From Taxawa tesnikishii (nom. ined.) (lineage: Eukaryota; Ascomycota; Dothideomycetes; Dothideales), in assembly GCA_030247885.1 (NCBI GenBank), contig JAPDRO010000006.1, forward strand, positions 248,001-312,000: a stretch of DNA of 64,000 nt, given 5' to 3'. Under the pieces are notes generated by a model. The model searched no databases. It saw nothing but the letters and a program-made list of their open reading frames with translations, and was not told where the DNA came from. Below, piece by piece: positions 22,522 through 34,050 of the stretch. The first letter of the stretch is position 1. Every line of letters begins with the position of its first letter. Both the position numbers and the translations under genes were made by a program.

Positions 22522-24788
22522 TCAGACCTCGCCGCTCTTGTGTTCGACGTCGTGCTTCTCGTCTAGGAAGGTGGGGCTCGACCTGTCTCCCTCGCCGCCG
22601 TGAAGCATGTTGTCGAGGCCGACCTCCTTGTTGATCTCGCGCATGCGCTCGGCGTCTGCTTGAGCGGTGCCAGCGCTACCGAAAATGATGTCCATCTCCT
22701 CAAGCGACAGCGACTTGGTCTCGGAACGAAGAAATAGATGAAGGCAGCGCCACCGAAGGTGAGCAGGCCGAAGAAGATGTAGGTTCCGTAGGTCATGCCC
22801 GTAAGCCTTGGAAGCAGTTAGTCATGGTTTCCGCAACTCAGAGCATGTGTTTTTCTTACATGTCCGGCGTGACCTGACCGACGATGAAGTTGTTCATCCA
22901 GTTGGATGAAGCTCCAAGGGCGATACCGTATGGACGGTTGGACAATGGCCAGATCTCAGCCACGATGATCCAGGCACATGGACCCCTATGGACGGGTTTG
23001 GTTAGCTGGTTCTGTCTCGGGAACGATTGTGATTTTACTCACCAACTGTAACCGAAGTGAACGACGAACAACCACACCATAGCGCATGCTGCCCATCCGG
23101 CTGCTTGGTGGTGTGGCCAATCGTATTGGTTCTTGGCAGTGATGATTGCGATGATGATATGGCAAGTCTAGAGGTGGAGGCGTTAGAGTTGTATTGCGGT
23201 GAAGTTGGCTTCAGGCAGTACGTACAGCCATACCAATAGCACCGACAATCAAGACAGGCTTGCGACCAAGCTTGTCGACATACATGACGGCAGGAATCGT
23301 TGCGCTGAACCATGGTTAGTCGTGCGTACGGAACGATGGGGAGGACGATCCTTACAGGAACATGACAATACCGACCACACCGGTAGCGAGCAAAGAGATG
23401 GTGTTTCCCGTCAAGCCGAGACCTTTGAAGATTTGAGGGGCGTAGTAGAGGATGGCATTGATACCGGTCCTATCCAACGATTAGCCCATCTACGGCACAA
23501 GATCTGGACGTGCGGTCGTATTCAATCCTCACCATTGTTGGAAAAACATGGTCAAACAGGCCACGACGACACGCTTGAACATCGGCTTCGACTTGAAAAG
23601 AGAACCGATGGCGACGAACTGCAGCTTGATAGTGGACCAAGCAGAGTGATCAGCAAGGTGAGGGAAATGTTCGGCGATCGTGCGCTTCTCGAAGAGCGAC
23701 TGGGCCCTGATCTCTGCGAACTCAAGCTCAATGAGCTCGTGGTGCTCGGGCAGACCGCGAAGCTTGGCCAGGGTACGTTTCGCATCCGCCTCTCTGTCGT
23801 GATGGACAAGCCAACTACGAGGATCAGTAAAAGAAAACTCCATCGAAGGCTTTGCCAGAGAACTCACCGAGGGCTGAAGGGCATGAACATCATTCCGATA
23901 CCGAGAACAACAGCAGGCGCCAGTTGCAGGCACAGCGGAACGAGCCAGGCCGCGTCCTTCTGTCCACTGCCTGTGCCGCCGATGTAGTTGGTTCCGTAGT
24001 CAATCCAGAAGGAAATCATGATGCCAAGCGTGATGGCCAGCTGTTGCAGACCCACCAAGGCTCCTCTGACTTGTAGGTGTCAGCTCATCATCATCTACTC
24101 CCGGGGTCAAGGAGATGACAGACCTTCTGGAGGCGCACACTCTGCGTTGTACATAGGGACGATCATCGAGAGTGAACCAACGCCCATACCTGTCGCGGAC
24201 AGTGAGCTTGTAATCGCTGTGCGAAGGATATGTATACTGACCGGTGATGAAACGACCACCCATAATGGCGGACGGTCCAGCTGAAGTGACCGCGGTGTCT
24301 TGGATAACCACACCGATGATGAAGATGGCGGTGTTGACCAAAATGGCGTATTTGCGGGAGATGATTTCTGCCAGAAAGCCAGAGTACATGGTGCCGGTCC
24401 AAGCACCGAGCTCAAGGATGGATGTGAGCCATCCTTTCTTGGTCTGATTGAGGGTATAATCGCCCATGTGGTTGTTGAAGCTGGTCATGGTAAGGACACC
24501 AGAGAAAACACCCTGGTTGTAACCATATAGCTGCAGAGATGCGTTAGGACTGATGGATTGTTCTCTTTTCGATCTTGGGGAATATGTACCAGACCGCCCA
24601 AACCTATATACTGTCAGCTTCTCGAAACATTCTCAGCAGTGTGGTGGTTTGTTCGTACAGGCAAAGCATGCAATAGCAAAGACGCGTGCGTTCTTGACGA
24701 GAGCTGCTGGTCCAGAAGAGCCTTGCAGCGCTTGACGGCGAGCAAAGGCTGCCGCATCGAACTGCGAGCCACTAGCTATGGGAGCCAT
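22522..24788 (-). CDS. MFS sugar transporter (sugar porter family)
   Basis: Eleven exons: 24788-24659, 24603-24590, 24530-24242, 24189-24124, 24069-23868, 23814-23533, 23469-23356, 23304-23226, 23167-23043, 22985-22860, 22806-22522, giving 570 aa. It is a plasma-membrane importer of hexoses or related sugars by proton symport. Features: [20 protein letters not shown] in TM1, [39 protein letters not shown] (sugar-binding QQ...N), [10 protein letters not shown], and [12 protein letters not shown] after the last helix. Exon 2 is a 14-nt microexon needed to build the TM1 signature. At 22722 the frame is one base short (PETKS reads PRPSR without it); the following 60 aa tail is normal once it is allowed for. 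Exact sugar not predictable. Confidence 0.9.
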
Positions 24789-26586
24789 GGCGACTTGATC
24801 CTACTCTGGATACTTTGGCTGGGCAGGAATGAGGTATTGAAGAAGAAGCGACTGTAGCAGAGGACAACTCTGCGGTTATAGAGGACGGGTGAAGGTCTAT
24901 GTATGTCTGCAGACTCTACCCTACCTGTACTCCGTGCTTACCGTTCCATGACCACGATCGACCTATCACATTGTCTTTCAACTAACCCCATGCTCCGGGG
25001 CGGGCTGGGGGAGGGCCTCACGTGTTGCGCCTTGGCTAAAAAGAACGGTTAAAACGCGATGACAGCTGCGCTCATGAAGATGGCATCCTGTCATCCCCAC
25101 GGGCAGCGGCTAGACGAACGGCTGCACGCCTCCACGTCGCCCAGCCGCTTCCTCCCGGGAGCTTGAAATGTCTGCATGCGCAACTTTATGATTCCGAAAG
25201 AAACGGTTGCTCTTGGAGGCTTTCAAAAGGAGTTTCTGAATGCTTAACGCCATGCAGAGCCAAGACAATGAGTTTGAGGAGGGACATCGCGATCGTGAAA
25301 CAATAGAACTGCAAAAATTCTCCAAACGGCAGTTGTGCTGTTCATCATGCAGTTATGCCACCGGGATCTGCAACCGTGTGTGGCGTCTGGGACACCCGCA
25401 CATGGTACGGGTGCTCAGACGAGAGGGTGTGATTTCTTGCAGGCATAAAAATCCTTCGTTGTCTGGAGTTGAGGCCGCTTGACTTGATCAGCAAGGCTTG
25501 CATGCTTTGACCGGGGCAATGGACCAATATCCAGTCCCATGGTTAAATACAGGCCGTGTACTGCATGTGTCACGCGTTGCAAGACCAGCATGTTGAAAAA
25601 ACGAAGGCGGTGATGGCAGGTTCTACTGCCAGCCACATCCAGCGTAGCGTATTCCGAGTGATTTCTTAGACCATGCTGAGATAGATGATCTAATGATGAA
25701 CGGATATTACTCGTTTCGACATGGCCGGGCGCCTCTGGCCATTGAGCAGGAGACTGATCATTGGAAGGGCATGCAGGTGTACGACGTGAGCGTCGGGGAC
25801 TTCTCGAGGGACGTCGACTGTCTGCTGTTGGCTGAGTGGATGTGGTGATGGCGTGCGCGACTGCCGCAAGTCGAACGTTGCAGTGAAATAGCCGCCGGTT
25901 AAATTTCGAAGAACCCCACAGACCAACCCCACATTGCAGGTAGAATATCTGCGCCTCTGCCAGCCTCTCCCCGAACCAACCACGGCAAACTGCCTCAGGG
26001 GATCAAGGCGCTTTACATTCTGCGCTAGCAGGACCGTCGTCGTGACATCCCGGAACTCGGCATGCCTGCGCACGTTTTGGACTATACGAACTTCCAACCA
26101 ACTCCTTCGTGACCGCGTGCAGCTTCACCTGCATCACTTGGGAACATGCTTCTCTACGAAGTCCAACCTCCCCTCTGCGGGGAAGCATGAAAAGCACGGA
26201 GATGACCAGGCTCACCCTAGGTGTTTTCTGCAGGTCAACTCATAATGACAGGAGAGTGCCTGAGTTGTCCCTCTGATCAGCGCGGACATGGTGGAGCCAT
26301 AGCGGGTCTCCCTGGTATGCTCACTGTTGTGCTGCAAAACACGCTGCAAAACTCCTCACCCGCCATGCTTGGACATTGAGGGGTGCATTGTTCTCCAGCC
26401 TCAAGGTTACAGCGACTGGATCCGGAAAGCACTATGCCAACCCCCATTGCCGTGGAGATCGACGTCACCATCCAACATGAAGTCCGACTCTGTGAAGCAT
26501 ATATATATGCCATGCTGTGCTTGCGATTTTGGAGACACGCGCCAGTTTGTTGATTGTTTGGAGCAAGCACAGCATCGTCTGCAGTC
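24789..26586. other. intergenic, divergent promoters of sugar transporter and xylosidase
   Basis: About 1.8 kb between divergent start codons of two carbon-use genes. No frame here has coding character. The long spacing suits genes regulated by several upstream factors such as carbon repression. A SYGGGG-like CTCCGGGG lies at 24991-24998, an inference only. Confidence 0.4.
26499..26508 (+). promoter_or_regulatory. TATA box of the GH3 xylosidase
   Basis: An alternating ATATATATATG stretch lies 80-90 bp before the start codon of the xylosidase, the usual spacing for an inducible fungal gene. Seen in sequence; function inferred. Confidence 0.5.
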
Positions 26587-29287
26587 ATGGCCGCCTTGCT
26601 GGGAGTCTTGGCCTTGTCAGGTCTTACCTTCGCTCAGTTTAACGGGCTCGACCACAGAGGTTTCCCAGACTGTGTCAACGGCCCTCTGCGGAATAACACC
26701 GTCTGCAACGTTAACGCTGGTATGCGTCTTACTGGCCTCATACCCGTAACGTTCGGGCTTTCCTGACGGTTTGTGATAGATCCCCTGGCCAGAGCAACCG
26801 CACTGATCAGTCTTTTCACCACTGAGGAGAAACTGAACAACACTGGTCACGTCTCGCCCGGTGTGCCTCGTCTTGGCTTGTAAGTTCACTGCAATCTGCT
26901 GTCATACGGTACCCCGCTGATTCGGATTATAGACCCGCATATACGTGGTGGCAGGAAGCATTGCACGGTGTTGCAAGTTCCCCAGGCGTCAACTTCTCCA
27001 CGAGCGGCGATTACCGCTATGCGACTTCGTTCCCGCAGCCCATTTTGATGGGCGCCGCTTTTGACGACGACCTGATCCAGTCTGTCGCAGATGTCATCTC
27101 AACTGAAGCCCGTGCCTTCAACAACGACCAGCGCGCTGGACTTGACTTCTGGACGCCCAACATCAACCCCTTCCGTGACCCTCGCTGGGGCCGTGGACAA
27201 GAGACGCCCGGAGAGGACCCGTACCACCTGGCTTCTTACGTTCACGCTCTCATCAACGGACTGCAGGGAGGTATGTGACAGACGGCATAATGTCAGGTCA
27301 ACGAACGCCTGATCCCGAGAACGATGCAAGAAATGTAACATCATACTGACCCCTTATAGGAACAAACCCCAAGTACAAGAAGATTGTGGCAACATGCAAA
27401 CATTTTGCAGGTTACGATATGGAGAGCTGGAACGGCAACTACAGATACCAGTGGGATGCCCAAATCAACACCCAGGACATGGTCGAGTATTACCTGCCAC
27501 CTTTCCAGAGCTGCGCACGCGATTCCAATGTCGGTGCCTTCATGTGCAGCTACAATGCTGTGAATGGAGTTCCAACATGCGCGGATCCTTATCTGGTGAG
27601 TGAATCTGCAGCAGTATCATTTGGAGGTAATGCTTATACCCCGTAGCTGCAGACTGTCCTCAGAGAGCACTGGGGATGGACCAACGAGCAACAATGGGTG
27701 ACCTCGGATTGCGACGCCATCCAGAACATCTTCCTCCCGCACAACTACACCCAGACGCGCGAGGAGGCTGCAGCTGCGGCCTTGAACGCCGGAACGGATG
27801 TGAACTGCGGAACTTACTACCAACGCCACCTCCCAGCCGCCCTTGCACAGGGCCTCATCAACGAGACTACGCTCGACCAAGCTTTGATCCGCCAGTATTC
27901 ATCGCTTGTCCGTCTTGGTTACTTTGATGGTCTTGCCGTTCCATACCGCAACCTTACTTTTGCAGACGTCAACACGCCGCATGCCCAGTCTCTAGCTCTG
28001 CTGGCGGCCGAAGAGGGTATTGTTCTCCTGAAGAACGATGGCATCCTGCCAATGCAGATCACCAACGGCACACGTATTGCTCTTATTGGCGACTGGGCCA
28101 ACGCTACCACTCAGATGCAAGGCAATTACTTCGGTGTCGCTCCATATCTGCACGGACCTGTGTATGCTGCTCAGCAGCTTGGCGCCACCGTGAACTACCA
28201 TTACGGACCAGGATACGGCGACCCGACCACAGACAGCTGGCTCGGAATCTACAGCGCAGTGAACGACTCCGACATCATCATTTACATGGGTGGTATTGAC
28301 AACTCTGTTGAGTCGGAAGGCATGGACCGTGTTTCACTCGAGTACCAGGGCACCCAACTTGATATCATCGGTGAACTTGCTAGCCTTGGCAAGCCGATGA
28401 TCTTTGTTTCCATGGGTGGTGGCCAGCTAGACAACTCTCCTATCGCCAACAACCCGAACATCAGCGCTCTCTTGTGGGGAGGATACCCTGGTCAAGACGG
28501 CGGTACAGCAATCTTCAATATCCTTACCGGAAAGGTTGCCCCGGCTGGTCGGTTGACTACCACGCAATATCCCGCAAACTACATTGCGCAAGTGCCCATG
28601 ACCAACAGTAAGTTTATCGATCTTGTCGAGCTTCCGGTACGTTTTTCCTTCTAACATCATTCAGTGTCCCTCCGTCCGGGCGAGAACAACCCTGGTAGGA
28701 CGTACAAGTGGTACAACGGCACGGCCATCTACGAGTTCGGCTACGGCATGCACTACACGAACTTCACGGCATCTCCAAGCGGATCGCTGTCTTCAAGCAA
28801 CTTCAGTATTGCGCAATTGACCAGCAACTGCTCCGAGACCTACAAGGACCGCTGCCCATTCCAGAGCTTCAGATTCGACATTACCAACACAGGTTCCCGT
28901 GCCTCTGACTACTCTGCACTCGGATTCCTTGCTGGACAGTTCGGCCCTCAGCCTTACCCCAAGAAGTCCCTCGTCAAGTACCAGCGCCTCTTCGGCATCA
29001 CGCCAGGCTCCACCCAGACCGCGACGCTCGACCTGACCCTCGGTTCTCTTGCCCGTGTCGACGAGAAGGGAAACACGGTGCTGTACCCCGGCGATTACTC
29101 GCTGATGGTTGACACGCAGCCATTGACGTACGTGAACTTTACGCTGTCGGGATCGCCGTACACGCTCGATAATTGGCCCCAACCTCCAACGGCAGGGCAC
29201 CAGGAGAGCGAATATTTCGTTGGTGGGTTCGGTACCGAGCCCGTTGAGCAGTCGTTGCAGTCGCCAAACAGCCGGCAGGGCAGCTAG
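26587..29287 (+). CDS. secreted GH3 exo-1,4-beta-xylosidase
   Basis: Six exons (26587-26719, 26780-26879, 26933-27270, 27360-27595, 27647-28607, 28665-29287) give 796 aa with no break. The enzyme cuts xylose from xylo-oligosaccharide ends outside the cell. A signal peptide (MAALLGVLALSGLTFA) precedes the GH3 N-domain: WWQEALHGVA, FWTPNINPFRDPRWGRGQET, CKHFAGYDMESW, CSYNAVNGVPTC, and the nucleophile Asp in WVTSDCDAI. The C-domain has AAEEGIVLLKNDGILP and GYPGQDGGTAIFNILTG, then a fibronectin III-like end after FGYGMHYTNF. The GVASSPGVNFS and ESWNGNYRYQ loops match fungal xylosidases rather than glucosidases. It is divergent from the sugar transporter, which could take up released sugar (inference). 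Confidence 0.94.
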
Positions 29288-29992
29288 ATGTCCAATCATG
29301 CCGTGAGTAGGCAGGATGCATGACTATTGGACACATGAAAAGTATGAATGGGAAAAGGCAGCAGAAGTCGAGGGAACGACAGCGGAGATGACGAGATAGC
29401 TAGCTACACGTAATGGATAGTATGACCGAAACAACATGCATACTGCATATTCGGGTAACCACAACCATTGTATATGCACAGCAGGAAGCTTTATATGTCA
29501 CGTGTGGATCGGATCCTCTCATCATCTTCCCCACTCTCACCCCGTGGCACGCTTCCGCGTTTCTTCTGACTCGTGCGGGCGGGTTTCCTATTTGGGCAAT
29601 TCCGGCTCACAGCTTTCCCCGCTCGTCGCGAGGAGCTGTTTTGCTGTTGTGTTCTCGCATACACAGGCATCCGCACGCACCATTGTCGCCAACCGGCCGG
29701 TTTACCGCATATCCACACGGAGAGCCTTCATTCTTGGTACAATGGCTAAGTACTTATCCTTTCTTCTTCTTCTTCTTCTTCTTCTTCTTCTTCTTCTTCT
29801 TCTTCTTCTTCTTCTTCTTCTTCGTTCTCCGCTGCTCTTCCCTCTTTTCCCCTCCATCCGTTGTCCTCAAAGCGCTTGTTTACTCCTCTTCATATCTGCA
29901 AAGGTTCCCCTCATTGCAGTGAACCGCCCTCTGTTTCGCTCAATTGGCCGTCACAAGATTCTTCTCGCTTCCACGTCTTCCCTCTCTCCGCC
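29288..29992. promoter_or_regulatory. SDR upstream region with pyrimidine tract
   Basis: About 700 bp between the xylosidase 3' end and the SDR start. The last 240 bp are almost wholly CT-rich on the sense strand and include the TTC repeat listed separately. No coding signal; phenylalanine or leucine runs in open frames here are an artefact of the repeat. Confidence 0.45.
29761..29823 (+). repeat. (TTC)21 microsatellite
   Basis: A perfect run of 21 TTC triplets, 170 bp before the SDR start codon, within a CT-rich leader. On the sense strand it is a pure pyrimidine tract, which may form triplex DNA and is likely length-variable between strains. Confidence 0.97.
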
Positions 29993-31239
29993 ATGTCAGC
30001 CTTCCCACGCCTCGCCACGCGCATAGCGCGAAGCCGCATCACCTTCGGTCCCACACGCGTCTTCCGTCCGTTTTCCCTCTCGACGCGCCTGGCCTCCAGT
30101 GCACAGGAGAACCCTCCAAAAGGCAACCCTCCCGTCAGCGGCCGCGGCCCACCAGAGCCACCGCGAGAGGAGAGATCCAGCCTCAAGGACAACTACAACC
30201 CGGCTACATACCTGGGCACGACCAAACGGCTGCCGGAGTTCGCACTCAACGACAAGGTCGTGCTCGTGACGGGAGCAGCGAGGGGACTGGGTTTGGTGCA
30301 AGCGGAGGCTTTGCTCGAGGCTGGGGCTACTGGTACGTTCTAAGCTCCCCCACCTCCCTCGGTTCCTTTCTCTCATACTGCTCATCACGACGTCCCTCAG
30401 TCACCAGCGCCTAGTGATCGGAAAAAGCGAGAGAACGTAGTCGGCTGATATCTTTTTGTGTCAAGTCTACGCGCTCGACCGGCTCCCGGAGCCCTCGAAG
30501 GACTTTTACAGGATCCAGAAGCGCGCGGCGGAGGAACTGGGCACTACGCTCCACTACCGGCAGATTGATGTGCGTGATGTGCCGCAGCTGAACGAGATCA
30601 TCGCGACGATTTCGGACAAGGAGGGTAGAATGGATGGACTCGTTGCCGCGGCGGGTATTCAGCAGGAGACTAGTGCGTTGGAGTACTCGGCCAAGGACGC
30701 CAATACTATGTTCGAGGTCAACATCACGGGCGTCTTCATGGCGGCGCAGGCGGTTGCGAAACAGATGATCAGGTGGGGGAATGGCGGGAGTATGGCGTTT
30801 ATTGCATCCATGAGCGGCACGGTCGCGAACAGAGTGAGTTGTGTTCCTTCCTTCCCAGCATACCCTCCCAAAACTCCAAATCGTTCATCTTTCCCCATCT
30901 TCCGCAGACCAACTGATTCCTCCCCAGGGCCTCATCTGTCCGGCATACAACGCCAGCAAAGCCGGCGTGCTCCAACTCGCCCGCAACCTCGCCTCCGAAT
31001 GGGGCCAATACGGCATCCGCGTCAACACTCTCTCGCCCGGTTACATCGTCACCGCCATGGTCGAGGCGCTGTTTGAGCAGTTCCCTGAAAGGAGAAGGGA
31101 CTGGCCAACGCAGAACATGCTCGGGAAGCTCAGCGAACCGAGGGAGTACAGGGGCGCGGCGGTTTTCCTAATCAGCGATGCGAGCAGCTTCATGACAGGG
31201 AGTGATTTGAGGATCGATGGTGGACACTCGGCGTGGTAG
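29993..31239 (+). CDS. short-chain dehydrogenase/reductase with mitochondrial presequence
   Basis: Three exons (29993-30332, 30466-30833, 30928-31239) give 339 aa. The first 60 aa are basic and Ser/Arg-rich (RLATRIARSRITFGPTR, LSTRLASSA), a likely mitochondrial presequence, followed by a Pro-rich spacer. The classical SDR fold then shows the cofactor loop VTGAARGLG, VYALDR at the end of beta-2 (Asp favours NAD(H)), AAAGIQ, the catalytic Ser in AFIASMSG, YNASKAG (Tyr and Lys) and RVNTLSPGYIVTAM. It ends GSDLRIDGGHSAW. The closest relatives are fungal polyol or D-arabinitol-type dehydrogenases, but the substrate is open. I chose the ATG at 29993 because it starts the presequence. Confidence 0.87.
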
Positions 31240-31378
31240 TTGTGGCTGCCGGAAACGTTTCTTGAGAGCTGGGCGCGACGTGGACTCTTTTGGTTTCACG
31301 GTTGTCGGCGCGGAAGCGAGCGCTGTTCCCTCGATGTACTCCGTGTTCGTGATATGTAGCTCCCCAGCTCATGATCGT

Positions 31379-32006
31379 TCAACCCTCCCTCTCGCCAAAA
31401 ACCCCGATGCGGGTTGTGTCGTCCTTGTCCGCCTCCTTGTCGCGCGTGTGAACGAGTCGTTTCTGCTCTTTGCCCTGGAACACTGTACCAACAACAGTCA
31501 GCAACCCCAACTGTATCCTCTAGCATAGACTGAAGCCATCTCGACTCACGTCTCTGCCATAGCATCCAGCTCGTGACAAGTAGTATCGGCATGGCTACGA
31601 TCATCATGGTAACCCTCCTTGCCGCGCCTCTGTATCTCTCCGGCAGCCTGCCTTGCCGCACATATGTCTTGGCGGCTTCAAGTCCCGCTTCTGGATCCGG
31701 TGTATGCGGTGGAGTTGTAGGAGCAGTGGCTGGCTTTGCTGGCTCTGCTGGCGCTGGCTCCGCTGGCTCATTGGGGAAAGGTGTTCGAGGAATCGGCTTG
31801 TATACTAATGGCGGTCGTGAGGATGGCTGGGGGCGCGAAGCGGAGGCTGTGCTGTTGCTGCTGGTAGCACTGCGAGTCTTGGAGGTGGAATACCGCTGGC
31901 GCGCGATGGCGGTTGCAGTTAAGGTGTGGCCATTGAGACGCGTGATATGGCGTGTTATGGACTCGACCCTTCCGCCTCCGGTACGTAAAATGCTGGAACT
32001 GCTCAT
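31379..32006 (-). CDS. small single-pass mitochondrial membrane protein, unknown function
   Basis: Two exons (32006-31550, 31482-31379) give 186 aa. The N-terminus is Ser/Arg/Thr-rich without acidic residues (SITRHITRLNGHTLTATA), a likely import signal, followed by a Pro/Ala-rich middle. Near residue 130 comes LPERYRGAARRVTMMIVAMP, where a membrane helix begins (MIVAMPILLVTSWMLWQRL), and a charged tail KEQKRLVHTRDKEADKDD ends VFGEREG. The RAARRVT...membrane helix layout recurs in short fungal mitochondrial proteins of unknown role. It lies tail-to-tail with the SDR, 140 bp apart. The function is not assigned. Confidence 0.7.
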
Positions 32007-32616
32007 TGCTATGTACAACACAAGTTTTTCCGCTGGTAGAGACACAACTGACGGTATAACTATTGAGCATTGATTACTCCGGAAGGCAGGCCGGACCGAG
32101 CCGCCTGGATGCTTGCACATTGCACGCCTACCCAACCTACCTGTGTCTTCTCCCTCACGCAATCAAACTACACACTACGTACAGTACATCAGAACAAGAC
32201 GGACGATTGATTGGCACGACAACAATCACAGGTTTCGAACGATTCGCTCGTTTCCTCTCTTGCCTTGTGGTCCACGTGGTTTCAAAACTCCGAATTGCGT
32301 ATGATCTGCTGTTCTCTAATATCTGCGACGCCAGCCCCGTCAGTCAATCTATCGACGCTTTCTCAGGCCGATCTTACGGGCCGTTCAATTCCAATGTTTG
32401 ATGTTATCCACTCAAAACTTCTCGGATGCGGAGTACGGCAGAGTTCGACGCGTGAAGGGTGACCTTTGTCGATTGAGCCCTTGGGGGGGGGGGGGGGGGG
32501 TGGGCACGGGGATGTGTGCTGGGAACATGTCATATCAAGGACATAGTATACGAATAACAGAGGTCCTATCCCCGCCGGATTATTGTTGTAGTATTCACAA
32601 CAGTAACGATGGTCTG
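32007..32616. other. intergenic with long G tract
   Basis: About 600 bp between two minus-strand genes; must include the promoter of the small mitochondrial protein and the 3' end of the amidohydrolase. Apart from the G tract at 32483-32500, nothing is recognisable. Confidence 0.45.
32483..32500 (+). repeat. G18 homopolymer
   Basis: Eighteen consecutive G followed by T and GGG, in the 3' flank of the amidohydrolase (so C-rich in that gene's transcript). A run this long can fold as a G-quadruplex and its exact length is likely to be uncertain in any assembly. Confidence 0.95.
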
Positions 32617-33570
32617 TTAAGCAGCTTCTACCCTCGCAGCAGCAGCGGGGAACAATTGCCATCCGTTCGTTCCAATCTCATTGCCATCGACGCCCTGAGA
32701 CTTAGCCACGCTCAGCACTGAATGCCGATTATCTTCCATAGTATGCGTTGTGGAGCAAGGGACACCACAATCCGCCCCGTACACGATGTGGTCCTTTCCC
32801 ACCATCTTCAGCGCCGGCTGAAGACCAGTCTCTGCTGTCGCAGCCGTGTCGACGTACAATCGGCCCAGCTGCTCCTTGACCTCGTCCTTGGTAATCTTTT
32901 CCGGGTTCGGGACCCACGGCTCGGTGCCCAGCAACGCCAAGCGTCCAGAGAGAACAGGGAGACAGCCGCCGGAGTGGGCAACGACCATTTTGATGTCTGG
33001 ATACCGTCTGAAGAGACCCCTGTACAAGCAGTCGACCATGACCTTGGTCGTCTCGAACGCTACATCAATGATGGGTGAGGGGCGACCGTCAGTCGGGCCG
33101 GCGTAGGCATTGGGATGACAGAATACGGTTGCTTTGAGCTCGTTGAGCTTTTTCCAGATGGGCTCTGTACGCGGGTCGCTGAGGTAGACGTTGTTGTAGA
33201 CAGCGCTGACTCCGAAGCCATCCGCTTTGAGTTCGTTGATGGCGCGATCGATCTCTCTCAGTGCGGCATCCGGGTTGTCGGTGGGCAGGGCTGCCAACTG
33301 ACCAAATCTAGTGGGATGCTTCTTTACTTGCTCGGCAGCGAAGTCGTTGGCTTCTCGCAACGTGGCGAGGTCGAGTGGAATGTAGCTCAGCATCTGCATC
33401 TGAATGCCTGCCTGGTCCATATAGGCTAGCGTGTCGTCCAAGGACCAGTTCCAGTCTTCGGGTACGAGGAAGAGGGAGTCGCGCATTGTCTGGATCTGCT
33501 TCTTGCGTTGTTCGTCACTCTTTGGCAGGTAGAAATGCCCGTGGATATCGAGCCATCCCCTGGGCGCCAT
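32617..33570 (-). CDS. amidohydrolase-2 family hydrolase/decarboxylase (ACMSD-like)
   Basis: A single exon of 317 aa. The TIM-barrel amidohydrolase-2 family includes ACMSD (tryptophan breakdown) and gamma-resorcylate-type decarboxylases. Metal ligands and active site are visible: LDIHGHFYLP (HxH at the N-terminus), VFCHPNAYAGP, MVVAHSGGCLPVLSGR (conserved His after strand 6) and HIVYGADCGVP (Asp of strand 8). There is no signal peptide, so it should be cytosolic. A chemical link to the kynurenine pathway gene 23 kb away is possible, but other members act on plant phenolics, so the substrate is undecided. Confidence 0.85.
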   Translation of the reverse strand: MAPRGWLDIHGHFYLPKSDEQRKKQIQTMRDSLFLVPEDWNWSLDDTLAYMDQAGIQMQMLSYIPLDLATLREANDFAAEQVKKHPTRFGQLAALPTDNPDAALREIDRAINELKADGFGVSAVYNNVYLSDPRTEPIWKKLNELKATVFCHPNAYAGPTDGRPSPIIDVAFETTKVMVDCLYRGLFRRYPDIKMVVAHSGGCLPVLSGRLALLGTEPWVPNPEKITKDEVKEQLGRLYVDTAATAETGLQPALKMVGKDHIVYGADCGVPCSTTHTMEDNRHSVLSVAKSQGVDGNEIGTNGWQLFPAAAARVEAA

Positions 33571-33979
33571 GATTGCGATGTGGGTTCAATCTCTCGCTTT
33601 TGAAAAGTAATGGGAATCAATTGAAGAGCAAAGCCTTACTTTCGAACTGTGCCGAGGGGGAGCATGTGGGAAGAGTATACCAGCACTGTCATCCGAACGG
33701 ATACGGCAGATAGTTTGAATGATGATATGATGCATGACCGCATACCCGGGCTAGACACCTCATTGTTCCGCCATCGCACCAGGTACCCTGCCCGACGACA
33801 CGACGCTCACTTCCGAACCTTCGTGGCTACTCGGTTTCTGATGGGATTCTGCTTCCCCTTGCTCGTACGGTACTGCGTGTAGTCAAAGTACGCAAGACGT
33901 GTTATACAACTGACCAGGTAGAAGAACGTTGAACATGTCAGAGAGGGGCAAGGAGCCTGTCCATACGAGCGACCGCAGG

Positions 33980-34031
33980 CAGATCTGATGGGAAGCGTGC
34001 GCTAGAACACGCGGCTTTCCCATCAGATCTG
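33980..34031. repeat. perfect 15-bp inverted repeat with nested stem
   Basis: Arms 33980-33994 (CAGATCTGATGGGAA) and 34017-34031 are exact reverse complements. Inside them GCGTG (33995-33999) pairs with CACGC (34008-34012) around an 8-nt loop. The hairpin, or cruciform in DNA, ends 10 bp before a TATA box. It could be a dimer-binding operator or a small element relic; no target-site duplication or transposase is present. Confidence 0.9.
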
Positions 34032-34041
34032 TCAATGTTTG

Positions 34042-34050
34042 TATAAATAG
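34042..34050 (+). promoter_or_regulatory. TATA box
   Basis: TATAAATAG, 306 bp before the start of the coiled-coil protein gene and 10 bp after the inverted repeat. A good consensus match, but the distance means a leader of nearly 280 nt. Confidence 0.4.

Noticed and set aside
29413-30026. Plus frames with long Phe or Leu runs
   Set aside because: Created by the TTC repeat; no conserved sequence on either side.
8447-33570. A tryptophan-catabolism cluster linking the kynurenine monooxygenase and the ACMSD-like hydrolase
   Set aside because: The two genes are 23 kb apart with unrelated genes between, and the hydrolase substrate is not determined.
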